Below, piece after piece: positions 26,128 through 37,325 of a stretch of DNA of 64,000 nucleotides. Under the pieces are notes generated by a model. The model saw nothing but the letters and a program-made list of their open reading frames with translations. It had not been told where the DNA came from and ran no database searches. Position 1 is the stretch's first letter, and the number at the start of each line of letters is the position of its first letter. A program made the position numbers and the translations under genes. The DNA lies in NCBI RefSeq assembly GCF_002305895.1, contig NZ_CP022203.1, positions 5,924,001 through 5,988,000 on the forward strand. The letters are read 5' to 3'. Source of the DNA: Corallococcus macrosporus DSM 14697 (lineage in GTDB: Bacteria > Myxococcota > Myxococcia > Myxococcales > Myxococcaceae).

Positions 26128-28422
26128 ATGGAAAAGAACGTCCACCTCTTCGTGCGCCACTACCCGGGCGTGGGCGTGGCGGCCCAGGTCCTCACCCACC
26201 CGCACCTGGCGTCCTTCGCGCCCACCCTGGCCGCCGCGCGGCTCGACCTCGCGGCGGTGGTGGGCCGGCTCCTCAAGCGCGGTGAGCTCTGGGACGAGGA
26301 GACGCACTGGAGCGACCTGCGCCAGCGGCGGATGACGCTCACGGTGCGCGCGCTCGACCATGGCCGGATGCTCCCGGTGCCGCTGCGCCTCACGGTGCTC
26401 ACCCATGGCATGAAGTCCCGCGCCAAGGGCAAGGGCGCCACGGAGCGCGAGAAGCTGCGCGTGTGGGTGCCCCGCGTGGGCGTCGAGGGCACGCTGCATG
26501 ACGCGGCGGACCTGGAGCCCTTCGTCGAGGAGCTGGTCCGTCACGAGCTGTACCTGGCGCCCCTGGAGCGCCTTCACGCCCTGGCCTACGTGGGTGAGGA
26601 GCAGGTGGAGACGCTGTCGGTGCCCGCCAGCTTCCGAGACACCCCTCGCGCGCGCGCCACGGAGGTCTCGAAGCAGCCGCGCCGCTTTGCCCCACCGCCG
26701 GGGCTCGCGGAGGCCAGCCGGTGCCTCAACGAGGAGGCGCGCGCCGGGCTGCTGGAGCGGGCCTGGGAGCGGAACGCGGAGGTGTCCCGCCTGGCGGAGG
26801 CCGTCACCGCGAAGGCCCGCGCCAGCGTGCTCCTGGTGGGCCCCGCGTCCGTGGGGAAGACGGCCCTGGTGCATGAGCTGGTGCAGCGCGCGGAGGCGGC
26901 CACCGCGGGCACCCCGCTCCACGGCGTGGAGTTCTACAGCTCGTCGGGCGGGCGCATCATGGCTGGCATGCGCTACCTGGGGCAGTGGCAGGAGCGCGTC
27001 CAGCGCATGGTGGAGGCCCTGCGCGTGCGCCGCGCGGTGCTCCACCTGGACAGCCTGTCGGAGCTGCTGTCCCTGGGCGGCGGTGACACCGGCCTGGACG
27101 TGGCGCGCCACCTGCTCCCCGCGCTGGAGGGCGGTGAGATTTCCCTCGTGCTGGAGGCCACCCCCGAGGACGTGGCCCGCGCGGAGCGGACCCACGGCGC
27201 CTTCCTTCAAGCGCTGCGGCACCTCGCGGTGGCCCCGCTGGCGCCCATGGCCGCGCACGCCGCGCTCCAGCAGGCCGCGCAGCGCGTGGGCCGCGCCCGC
27301 AAGGTGCGCTTCACCCCCGAGTCCCTGGAGCGCGCCAGCGAGCTCACGGAGCGCTTCGGCGACGGGCCTCCGCCGGGCGGCGCCGTGTCACTGCTCCGCG
27401 CCGCCAGCGCGGGCCCCAACGCGGCGGGAGACGTGGACACCGCGTCGGTGACGAGCGCCTTCTGCACTCGCACCGGCTATCCCCGCGAGCTGGTGGACCC
27501 CGCCATCCGGTTGGACCCGGACGCCCTGCTGCGCCGCTTCCGCGAGCGCGTCGTCGGCCAGGACGAAGCCACCCTGCTCCTGCGCAACCTGGTCGTCACC
27601 CTGAAGACGGGGCTGGCCGACCCCACCCGCCCGCTGGGCGCCTTCCTCCTGCTGGGCCCCACGGGCGTGGGCAAGACGGAGTCGGCGCTCGCACTGGCGG
27701 AGTACCTGTTCGCCGACGTCGCCCGGCTGGCGCGCTTCGACATGGCGGAGTACGCCGCGCCCGGGAGCGCCGCGCGACTGGTGGGCGAAGCCGGAGGCCA
27801 GCAAGGCGGGCTCGCCCGGCGGGTGCGCGAACAGCCCTTCGGCGTGGTGCTGCTGGACGAGGTGGAGAAGGCGGACACGGGCGTCCATGACCTGCTGTTG
27901 CAGGTGCTGGGCGAAGGCCGGCTCACGGACGCCACGGGCCGCACCGTCAGCTTCCGCAACACCGTGGTGCTGCTCACCAGCAACCTGGGCGCGGACAGCG
28001 CGGGGCGCGGACTGGGCTTCGGAGCGCGCGGCGTCCAGGAGCAGGCAACGCACTACCTGGGGGCCGCGGCGGCCTTCTTCCGGCCCGAGCTGCTGAACCG
28101 CCTGGACCGGGTGGTGCCGTACCGCGCGCTCACGGAGGACGTCATCGCAGCACTCGCCCGGCGCGCGCTGGAGGCGGCCCTCGCCCGCGAGGGGCTCAGC
28201 CGCCGCGGCGTGAAGGTGACGTTTGGCGAGGACGTGGTGAAGCACCTGGCGCGCACCGGCTTCGACGCGCGCTATGGGGCCAGGCCCCTGAAGCGCGCCG
28301 TGGAGCAACAGGTGGTCGCGCCCCTGGCGCGGTGGCTGGCGGCTCAGGCCACCCGCGCTCCGCCCCAGGTGGTGCTCCGCGTGGGCACCGAGGGGCGGAT
28401 TGCGTTGAGCGGCCTCGAGTGA
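26128..28422 (+). CDS. Third Clp-like double AAA+ ATPase
   Basis: 764 residues from ATG 26128, 1 bp after the previous stop; the upstream open frame lies inside that gene. It has the same N-terminal type (MEKNVHLFVRHYPGVGVA, then a long helix) and two AAA+ modules, without a C-terminal extension. D1 Walker A is GPASVGKT (about 237) and Walker B is VLHLDSLSE, lacking the glutamate. The D1 pore-like loop AGMRYLGQWQER is present. D2 has GPTGVGKT (about 510), VVLLDEVEKA, RPELLNRLDR, GEAGGQQG in place of GYVGY, and GLGFG after the sensor. It ends with the D2 small domain GFDARYGARPLKRAVEQ. It probably forms mixed rings or a relay with the two previous proteins. Confidence 0.87.
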   Translation: MEKNVHLFVRHYPGVGVAAQVLTHPHLASFAPTLAAARLDLAAVVGRLLKRGELWDEETHWSDLRQRRMTLTVRALDHGRMLPVPLRLTVLTHGMKSRAKGKGATEREKLRVWVPRVGVEGTLHDAADLEPFVEELVRHELYLAPLERLHALAYVGEEQVETLSVPASFRDTPRARATEVSKQPRRFAPPPGLAEASRCLNEEARAGLLERAWERNAEVSRLAEAVTAKARASVLLVGPASVGKTALVHELVQRAEAATAGTPLHGVEFYSSSGGRIMAGMRYLGQWQERVQRMVEALRVRRAVLHLDSLSELLSLGGGDTGLDVARHLLPALEGGEISLVLEATPEDVARAERTHGAFLQALRHLAVAPLAPMAAHAALQQAAQRVGRARKVRFTPESLERASELTERFGDGPPPGGAVSLLRAASAGPNAAGDVDTASVTSAFCTRTGYPRELVDPAIRLDPDALLRRFRERVVGQDEATLLLRNLVVTLKTGLADPTRPLGAFLLLGPTGVGKTESALALAEYLFADVARLARFDMAEYAAPGSAARLVGEAGGQQGGLARRVREQPFGVVLLDEVEKADTGVHDLLLQVLGEGRLTDATGRTVSFRNTVVLLTSNLGADSAGRGLGFGARGVQEQATHYLGAAAAFFRPELLNRLDRVVPYRALTEDVIAALARRALEAALAREGLSRRGVKVTFGEDVVKHLARTGFDARYGARPLKRAVEQQVVAPLARWLAAQATRAPPQVVLRVGTEGRIALSGLE

Positions 28423-28435
28423 CGTCCGAGGCCGC
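28409..28435 (+). terminator. Hairpin over the stop of the Clp-like operon
   Basis: GCGGCCTCG (28409-28417) and CGAGGCCGC (28427-28435) form a 9 bp stem whose loop contains the TGA stop. It sits between this operon and the convergent sod gene and could act in both directions. There is no T run. Confidence 0.5.
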
Positions 28436-28476
28436 CCAGGCCAGCGCTTGACGCCGTGCGTGGGCGCGCGGTGCGA

Positions 28477-29058
28477 CTAGCCCTTGAAGTTCTGGGCCAC
28501 GAAGTCCCAGTTCACCAGGTTGTTGAGGAACGTCTCGATGAACTTGGGACGCGCGTTGCGGTAGTCGATGTAGTACGCGTGCTCCCACACGTCGATGGTC
28601 AGCAGGGCCTTCTGGCCGTGCTTCATCGGCAGGTCCGCGTTGCCCGTCTTGGTGACCTTGAGCTTGCCGCCCTCCAGCACCAGCCAGGCCCAGCCCGAGC
28701 CGAACTGCGTGGCCGCGGCGGTGGAGAACTCCTCCTTGAACTTGTCGAAGGAGCCGAAGTCACGGTCGATGGCCGCCGCGAGCTCGCCCGTCGGCTTGCC
28801 GCCGCCAGCGGGCTTCATGCACTGCCAGAAGAAGGTGTGGTTCCACACCTGCGCGGCGTTGTTGAACACGCCACCGTCGCTGCTGAGGATGACCTCCTCC
28901 AGCGACTTGTTCGCCTCCGGCTTGCCGTCCAGGAGCTTGTTCAGGTTGTTGACGTAGGCGGCGTGGTGCTTGTCGTGGTGGAACTCGAGCGTCTCCGCGC
29001 TCATGTGCGGCTGGAGGGCGTCCTTCGCGTACGGCAGTTCAGGCAACGTGAACGGCAT
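28477..29058 (-). CDS. sodB: Iron superoxide dismutase
   Basis: 193 residues, the usual size for Fe/Mn SOD. It converts superoxide to hydrogen peroxide and oxygen in the cytoplasm. Metal ligands are visible: His in LEFHHDKHHAAYVNN, His in VWNHTFFW, and Asp/His in DVWEHAYYIDY. The residues around the active site, AQVWNHTFFWQCM and GSGWAWLV, favour the iron form over manganese. ATG 29058 follows GAAAGGAAACG. It stands alone, convergent with the Clp-like operon and downstream of the flavin reductase gene on the same strand. Confidence 0.95.
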   Translation of the reverse strand: MPFTLPELPYAKDALQPHMSAETLEFHHDKHHAAYVNNLNKLLDGKPEANKSLEEVILSSDGGVFNNAAQVWNHTFFWQCMKPAGGGKPTGELAAAIDRDFGSFDKFKEEFSTAAATQFGSGWAWLVLEGGKLKVTKTGNADLPMKHGQKALLTIDVWEHAYYIDYRNARPKFIETFLNNLVNWDFVAQNFKG

Positions 29059-29091
29059 GGTCGTTTCCTTTCGGAGTGAGAGGCAGGCGCC

Positions 29092-29583
29092 TCAGGTATC
29101 AGACGGCGGCAGCGAGGTCACGGTTCGATATCCCCGCTCCCAATAAAGAAGCGGCTCCTGCCGACGTCCTTCGTGCAGACGTGTGACGCGGCCGACAATC
29201 AGCGTGTGGTCGCCGTGACGGTGCAGGCCATGGACCTGGCAGGACAGCCCCACCAGGCTGTCCCGCACGAAGGCGTCGGCGTCGAAGAGCGCCTCATCCA
29301 GCTCGCCCTTCGCGCACCGCACGGAGATGGAACGTTGGGCGGCGGACAGGATGCTGAGCGTGAAGCGGCCGGTGGCCTCCACCCGCTTCAACGTGCGTGA
29401 CGCCTCCGAGAGCGCCACCACCACCAGCGGCGGCTCCAACGACAACGAGCTGAAGGAACTCACCGTGGTCGCCCGCAGGCCCTCGGCGTCGCGCATCGCC
29501 ACCACGGCCACCCCAGTGGCCCACTGCGCCATGGCGTCCCGGAAGCCCTTCACGTCCACACCCTCTGGCGAGCCTTGCGTCAT
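29092..29583 (-). CDS. Flavin reductase-like FMN-binding protein
   Basis: 163 residues with the flavin reductase (HpaC/RutF-type) split-barrel. Motifs: FRDAMAQWATGVAVVAM at the start, TVSSFSSLSLEPPLVVVAL for FMN binding, and a GDHTLIVGRV region near the C-terminus. Such proteins use NAD(P)H to reduce FMN or FAD for a partner monooxygenase. No such partner is next to it; sodB lies downstream and the molybdenum hydroxylase upstream, 173 bp away. The assignment to the family is good, the physiological role unknown. Confidence 0.85.
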   Translation of the reverse strand: MTQGSPEGVDVKGFRDAMAQWATGVAVVAMRDAEGLRATTVSSFSSLSLEPPLVVVALSEASRTLKRVEATGRFTLSILSAAQRSISVRCAKGELDEALFDADAFVRDSLVGLSCQVHGLHRHGDHTLIVGRVTRLHEGRRQEPLLYWERGYRTVTSLPPSDT

Positions 29584-29756
29584 GCCCTCTGGATACAGGC
29601 GCTCCGCCCACCTGTCATCACAGCTGCCAATGGATTGGCGGGTTGTTGCTCCAATGGCAGGAGCCGGGATTCGCCACGAACGCTGACTCTACATAATTCA
29701 AGCACGGCTCCACGGCACCCGGCGCTTCGCCTCCGGGCACTGGCGCTTCGTGCGGC

Positions 29757-32018
29757 TCAGACGGCGAGCGTGCGCGAGACGGGCAGCTCGCGGATGCGCG
29801 TGCCCGTGAGGGCGAAGATGGCGTTGGTGATGGCGGGCGCCACCGGGGGAACACCGGGCTCGCCAATGCCGCCAGAGGGCAGCTCGCTGGGGACGATGTC
29901 CACGTGAATCTTCCGCGGCGCCTCGCCGATGCGGACCAGCTTGAGGTCGTGGAAGTTCGACTGCTCCGTCACGCCGTTCTTCATGGTGACGGCGCCGTGC
30001 AGCGCGATGCTCATGCCAAAGATGACCGAGCCCTCCATCTGCGAGCGCACGCGCTCCGGATTGAGGATGGTGCCGGCGTCCACCGACACCCACGCCTCGT
30101 CCACGCGGATGCGCCCCTGGTCATCCTTCACCACCGAGGCCACCACGGCCACGTAGCTGAGGAAGCTGCGGTGCGCCGCGAGCCCCAGCGCCCGGCCGTT
30201 CGCCTTTCGCGCGTCCCAGCCGGACATCGCCGTCACGCGCTCGATGACGCCGCGCAGCCGGCCCACGTCCACCGGGTGGTCCTCCACGGACGCGCCGTAG
30301 TTGCGCAGCGCGGTGATGCCCAGCTCCTGGAGCGTCGCCATGCGCGGCGGGCCCAGCAGCTCCAGGCGCATCTCCCGCGCGTCGGTGCCGCGGAGCTGGG
30401 CCAGCTCGTCCACGAACGAGTTCACGGAGAAGGCGTGGAAGATGTTGTAGACGGACCGGAGCCACCCGATGCGCACGTGCGGCGGCGCCTCGCAGGTCTC
30501 CGCCCGGACGTTGGGCACGGCCAGCGCCAGGTCGAGCACGCCCTGCTGGAGGTCCGAGGGGCTGGGCCGCGTCGCCTCACCAAAGGTGGACGCGATGGGG
30601 GGGAAGGCCGTGCGGTGCCGCCACGCAACGACCTTGCCCGACGCATCCAGCCCCGCGGTGAGCTGCTGCGCGCTGACGGAGTGGTAGTAGTCATGCCGGA
30701 CGTCATCCTCGCGCGTCCACTGCACGCGCACCGGCACGCCCGCCTCCTTCGCCAGCCACACCACCTCCGCGATGAAGTCCGCCTTGGACTTGCGGCCGAA
30801 GCCACCGCCCAGGAACGTGACGTGGACCTGGACCTTCTCCTCTGGCAGCTCCGCGGTCGCCGCCGCCACGCCGCGCGCGGCCTGCGGGTGCTGGGTGGGT
30901 GCCCAGACCTCGCAAGTCCCGTTCTCCACCTTCGCCAGGGCCACGGGGGGCTCCATGGGGATGTGGGACTGATGGGGCACGTGGTACTCGGCCTGGACGA
31001 CGCGCGCGGCGGACGCGAGCGCCGCGTCGATGTCACCGACGTTGCGCGCCACCGTCCCCGGCTCGCGAATCGATGCCGTCAACTGCTCCCGGTACGTCTT
31101 CGAATCGTAGGAGGCGTTCGGCCCGTCCTCCCAGGTGATGTCCAGGGCCTCGCGCCCGCGCATCGCCGCCCAGGTGTTCTCCGCGAGCACCGCGACACCG
31201 CCCCAGGACTGGAACGTGTAGGGCGGCTTGGGCGCGGGCAGCTCGATGACCTTCTTCACGCCCGGCACGGCGAGCGCGCGGGTGGCGTCGAAGCGGACCA
31301 CCTTGCCGCCCACGACGGGTGGACGCGCCACCACCGCGATGAGCATGCCGGGCAGGCGGAGGTCGGCCCCGAACACCGCCTGGCCCGTCACGTAGGCCGG
31401 GCCGTCCAGCAGCGGCATGGGCCGGCCCGCCAGGCGCAGCTCGTTCTTGGGCTTGAGCTTGACGTCCTCCACCTTCGGGATGGCCAGCCGGGACGCGTCC
31501 GCCACCAGCTCGCCGAAGCTCAGCGAGCGCTCCCCGTCGCGGAGGAACACCGCGTGCCCTCTCGCCTCGCACGCCTCCGGCTTCACCTTCCAGCGGCGAG
31601 CGGCGGCAGCCACGAGCATCACCCGCGCGGTGGCGCCCATACGGCGGATATCGTCGTACACCCCGCGCACGCTGCTGGAGCCGTCCGTGTTCTGGTCGCC
31701 GTAGATTTTGTCACCGTCGGCCTGGACCACCTTCACCCGGGCCATGTCCGCGCCCAGCTCGTCCGCGATGAGCACCGGCAGCGAGCTGCGCACGCCCTGC
31801 CCCATCTCCGAGCGGGCACAGACGATGGTGACGTCTCCATCCGGCGCCACGTGGACGAAGACGTTCGGGTTCAGCCCCGGCGCGGCCTTCGGTGTGTTCG
31901 CGTCGCTGGCCGCCACGGCCAGGCCGCCGGGGAAGACGCCCAGGGCGAGCCCGCCCACGGACAGGTTCATCCCCTCCAGGAACGAGCGCCGGCTAATCAA
32001 CGTGAGCAGCTTCGTCAT
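29757..32018 (-). CDS. Molybdopterin-binding large subunit, IorB-like hydroxylase
   Basis: 753 residues of the xanthine oxidase family, closest in layout to the beta subunit of isoquinoline 1-oxidoreductase. A twin-arginine signal (ISRRSFLEGMNL, then a hydrophobic stretch) shows export to the periplasm as a folded protein. EMGQGVRSSLPVLIADELG and TFLGGGFGRKSKADF match the two cofactor-binding blocks, and GGIGEPGVPPVAPAITNAI near the C-terminus has the conserved catalytic Glu region. It hydroxylates a heteroaromatic or aldehyde substrate not known here. IorA and a cytochrome lie directly upstream in the same operon. Confidence 0.9.
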   Translation of the reverse strand: MTKLLTLISRRSFLEGMNLSVGGLALGVFPGGLAVAASDANTPKAAPGLNPNVFVHVAPDGDVTIVCARSEMGQGVRSSLPVLIADELGADMARVKVVQADGDKIYGDQNTDGSSSVRGVYDDIRRMGATARVMLVAAAARRWKVKPEACEARGHAVFLRDGERSLSFGELVADASRLAIPKVEDVKLKPKNELRLAGRPMPLLDGPAYVTGQAVFGADLRLPGMLIAVVARPPVVGGKVVRFDATRALAVPGVKKVIELPAPKPPYTFQSWGGVAVLAENTWAAMRGREALDITWEDGPNASYDSKTYREQLTASIREPGTVARNVGDIDAALASAARVVQAEYHVPHQSHIPMEPPVALAKVENGTCEVWAPTQHPQAARGVAAATAELPEEKVQVHVTFLGGGFGRKSKADFIAEVVWLAKEAGVPVRVQWTREDDVRHDYYHSVSAQQLTAGLDASGKVVAWRHRTAFPPIASTFGEATRPSPSDLQQGVLDLALAVPNVRAETCEAPPHVRIGWLRSVYNIFHAFSVNSFVDELAQLRGTDAREMRLELLGPPRMATLQELGITALRNYGASVEDHPVDVGRLRGVIERVTAMSGWDARKANGRALGLAAHRSFLSYVAVVASVVKDDQGRIRVDEAWVSVDAGTILNPERVRSQMEGSVIFGMSIALHGAVTMKNGVTEQSNFHDLKLVRIGEAPRKIHVDIVPSELPSGGIGEPGVPPVAPAITNAIFALTGTRIRELPVSRTLAV

Positions 32019-32028
32019 GGCGACCTCG

Positions 32029-32490
32029 TCACTCCTCGGACAGGCCCGCGGCCTTCTTCACGGCCGAGCGGATTCGCGTGTACGTCCCACACCGGCAGAG
32101 GTTGCCGGCGAGCGACTGGTCAATCTCCTTGTCGGACGGCTGTGGCTTCTTCGCCAGCAGCGCCGCCGCGCACATGATCTGCCCCGTCTGGCAGAACCCG
32201 CACTGCGGCACGCCCAGCTCCACCCAGGCCTTCTGCAGCGGGTGGCTCCCGTCGGGAGACAGGCCCTCGATGGTCGTCACCGCGTGGCCCACCGCGCGGC
32301 GGACGGGCGTCACGCAGGCGCGGACCGGCTGGCCATCCAGGTGGACGGTGCAGGAGCCACACAACGCCTGGCCGCAGCCGTACTTCGTGCCGGTGAGCCC
32401 GAGCACGTCCCGCACCGCCCACAGCAGCGGCATCTCCGGGTCGACGTCCAGCTCCTTCTCCTCACCGTTGATGCGAACGCGAACCGTCAC
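32029..32490 (-). CDS. [2Fe-2S] small subunit, IorA-like
   Basis: 153 residues from GTG 32490, which overlaps the cytochrome stop (GTGA); an earlier in-frame start at 32514 lies within that gene. It holds two [2Fe-2S] clusters: a plant-type site CGQALCGSC (about 39-47), and a second with CGFCQTG and CRCGTY in the C-terminal half. It passes electrons from the molybdopterin subunit. It has no signal of its own and is probably co-exported with the Tat-bearing large subunit. Confidence 0.93.
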   Translation of the reverse strand: MTVRVRINGEEKELDVDPEMPLLWAVRDVLGLTGTKYGCGQALCGSCTVHLDGQPVRACVTPVRRAVGHAVTTIEGLSPDGSHPLQKAWVELGVPQCGFCQTGQIMCAAALLAKKPQPSDKEIDQSLAGNLCRCGTYTRIRSAVKKAAGLSEE

Positions 32491-33140
32491 GGCCGTGCCT
32501 CCTCGCTCGGGCACTCCGAGCCCGTCTCCACCCAGGCCGCGACGATGGCGCCGAACTGCGCCTGCGTCCCCGGAGCGGGCTCACGCCCCGAGCCCGGATT
32601 CCAGCCCCAGGCCACCAGCTCGTCGTGGGCGTTGTGTTCAATCATCTGTTCCGGCGTCTTGCCGCCGTTGCGCTTCAGGTCCTTGAGCTGCTCGCACACC
32701 TCGCGAGGGCTCTTGCCCACCCACGCCATCTCGATGGGCGCCACATGCCACTTCGGCGCGCCGGGGACGCGGGTCAGGTCCTGGTTGCGGTCCTGGTGGC
32801 AGCTCGTGCACTCCATGCCCACCACGCCCTGGTCCTCCGGGCCACGCACCACCGGCGGGTCGTGAAGCTGACCGTCGTCGCCTTGAAGGGGGCTGTCGCC
32901 GGCCGGGTGGCAGTTCGCGCACCGCGGGTGGAAGAAGACGCGGCTGGCCTCCAGGAAGAGCGCGCGGGAGCGCTCCTTCCGGTCCGGGATGGCCGCGAAG
33001 GCCTCCACGGGGCGCAGCGCGTTGGAGGCGACCTCGGGCAGCGCGGGCAGTTGCGCCGCCGCGGCATCGGGCTCCCGCTTACATCCTCCCGCCAGCAGGA
33101 GGACGGAGAGCGAGGCCATGACCGGAAGAGATGGCTGCAT
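32487..33140 (-). CDS. Di-haem cytochrome c-like lipoprotein
   Basis: 217 residues from ATG 33140. A lipoprotein signal ends in LLLAGGC. Two CxxCH haem sites are visible, CANCH (about residue 83) and CTSCH (about 117), so it is likely a di-haem c-type protein anchored in a membrane on the periplasmic side. It starts the operon with the iorA- and iorB-like genes and overlaps iorA by 4 bp. The likely role is electron acceptor of the periplasmic molybdenum hydroxylase. No standard cytochrome family is recognised from the rest of the sequence. Confidence 0.82.
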   Translation of the reverse strand: MQPSLPVMASLSVLLLAGGCKREPDAAAAQLPALPEVASNALRPVEAFAAIPDRKERSRALFLEASRVFFHPRCANCHPAGDSPLQGDDGQLHDPPVVRGPEDQGVVGMECTSCHQDRNQDLTRVPGAPKWHVAPIEMAWVGKSPREVCEQLKDLKRNGGKTPEQMIEHNAHDELVAWGWNPGSGREPAPGTQAQFGAIVAAWVETGSECPSEEARP

Positions 33141-33216
33141 CACGCCAAGGCTCCGGCATGTCCGCGGCAACTACAAGGCGAATGTTCGGGGGCCAGGATG
33201 ACCCGCGCGTGACGGT

Positions 33217-35871
<2,655 letters not shown>

Positions 35872-36060
35872 GGCTGGGCTCCCCGGGGCACCCTTGGCGC
35901 GGGCGCCCACGAATGACGGTTCAGCCCCAACGCTAGGGATGGCCCGGGCGCCCTACCTCGGGCCCAGGGCTGGGGCAGGCGTCCAGGGTGGCCCCCCGTT
36001 GCAGGGGGCGATAACCTGCCGGAAGCGCCGCTCTTTCTACGCCCTCCGGGAGTCCCCGAC

Positions 36061-36495
36061 ATGTCCGAGCAGAAGTCCCGCCTGAAGCGCCCCGTGGAGA
36101 TTCTCCGCGCCGAGATGCTGGCGGACCCAGACACCCAGCGCATCGCGAAGTCCCTGGACATGGAGCTGGAGGCCTACGTCGAGCTGGTCCTCGAATACGC
36201 CCAGAACCCGGACAAGGAGCCGACGCTCATCGTCGCCCCCGACGAGGAGCTGCGCGCCGCCGGCTACAACCCGCCCACCACCAAGGACGTCGCCAACTTC
36301 TTCATCGCCGCCGCCAATGGCGAGCTGGGCATCGGCCCGCCCAAGTCCTATTACACTGGGTTTGAAGGAAAGCAGGAGGACGGCAACAAACCGTCCCTTC
36401 GAGGTGACGAAGGGCAGGAGCCGGTGAAGGTGGACGAGGAGACCAGCCAGAAGCTCCGCCAGCAGGTGCCCAAGGGCGGGCCTGATCGCGTGTAA
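36061..36495 (+). CDS. Conserved-looking hypothetical protein
   Basis: 144 residues, not recognised. It is soluble and acidic, with a helical N-terminal half (LKRPVEILRAEMLADPDTQRIAKSLDM) and a polar, disordered C-terminal tail (GFEGKQEDGN to VPKGGPDRV). ATG 36061 follows a weak site (CTCCGGGAG). No signal peptide, membrane segment or known motif is seen. It is transcribed away from the ClpC-like gene. Codon use is like the neighbours, which supports a real gene. Confidence 0.7.
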   Translation: MSEQKSRLKRPVEILRAEMLADPDTQRIAKSLDMELEAYVELVLEYAQNPDKEPTLIVAPDEELRAAGYNPPTTKDVANFFIAAANGELGIGPPKSYYTGFEGKQEDGNKPSLRGDEGQEPVKVDEETSQKLRQQVPKGGPDRV

Positions 36496-36569
36496 CGCGG
36501 AATTGAAGCAACTTTCGCCCACGCTCCCCGACAATCCGTACATTCACCCCCTTTAAAGAGGTCCTTCAC

Positions 36570-37145
36570 ATGTCCGTTGGCGGCGCAGGTGGTTCGAACG
36601 GTGGCCGTGGCTCGAGTGGCGCGAGCAGTGCTGGTCGGAGCGCGGCGGGCGCGGCGGGCAAGGCGGCGAGCGGTCTGGCGGGCGCGCTGGGCGGCATCGG
36701 CAAGGCGGCGGGTGGGCTCGCGGGCGCGCTGGGCGGCATCGGCAAGGCGGTAGGCGGTCTGGCCAACGCCATCGGCGGTATCGCCGGCAAGCTTGGCAGC
36801 GCGCTCGGCCAGGTCTCCGGCCTCGTCGACAAGGCGATGAGCGCCATCACTGGCCCCCTCAAGGGCATGATTGGCGGTCTGCTGGACAAGATGCCCTTCG
36901 GCATCGGCCAGCTCGCCAAGCCGTTCGTCGACAAGTTCATCGACAACGGACTGGCCATGGTCGCCGGCGGCCCGCTGGGCGGCGTGGCCTCCATGTTCGG
37001 CAAGGCCGGCACCGTGGGCAAGCTGGCGGACATGGTGGAGACGGTCCGCACGGGCGCGAAGACGGTCGGCGACATCGCCGAGGGCCGCTTCAACGCCCAG
37101 CAGATGGCGGCCTTCGCCCAGGCCCAGTTGATGCGCGGTCTGTAG
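36570..37145 (+). CDS. Glycine-zipper-rich small protein
   Basis: 191 residues with an unusual make-up. A Gly/Ser/Ala-rich N-terminus is followed by near-repeats of GLAGALGGIGKA (about residues 32-60), then similar GGLANAIGGIAGKLGSALG segments. These form small-residue (glycine-zipper) helices that can pack in membranes. The C-terminal third is a more ordinary amphipathic helical part (FVDKFIDNGLAM, ADMVETVRTGAKTVGDIAEG). ATG is preceded by AAAGAGG. There is no signal peptide, so export would need another route such as T6SS. A pore-forming or structural role is possible; no family is recognised. Confidence 0.75.
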   Translation: MSVGGAGGSNGGRGSSGASSAGRSAAGAAGKAASGLAGALGGIGKAAGGLAGALGGIGKAVGGLANAIGGIAGKLGSALGQVSGLVDKAMSAITGPLKGMIGGLLDKMPFGIGQLAKPFVDKFIDNGLAMVAGGPLGGVASMFGKAGTVGKLADMVETVRTGAKTVGDIAEGRFNAQQMAAFAQAQLMRGL

Positions 37146-37171
37146 TCCCCCGGCTCGACTGCAGGGCCCCA

Positions 37172-37210
37172 GGGCCGGCTCCCACGTTCCGGGGGCTGGC
37201 CCTTCGTTCG
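37172..37210 (+). terminator. Terminator after the glycine-zipper gene
   Basis: GGGCCGGCTCCC (37172-37183) pairs along its full length, with two G-U pairs, with GGGGGCTGGCCC (37191-37202). It is followed by TTCGTTCGTTC, 27 bp after the stop. Confidence 0.7.
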
Positions 37211-37325
37211 TTCAGGGTCCGTGTGCGCTCGCACCCGGAGTGGCCGCTCGGGGCGCGGGGCCGCTTGTTGCTGGCGGCACTGGCCCGCAGCCGTTAAGGA
37301 GGGCCTCTCCCGCGCCGGCGTCCGC

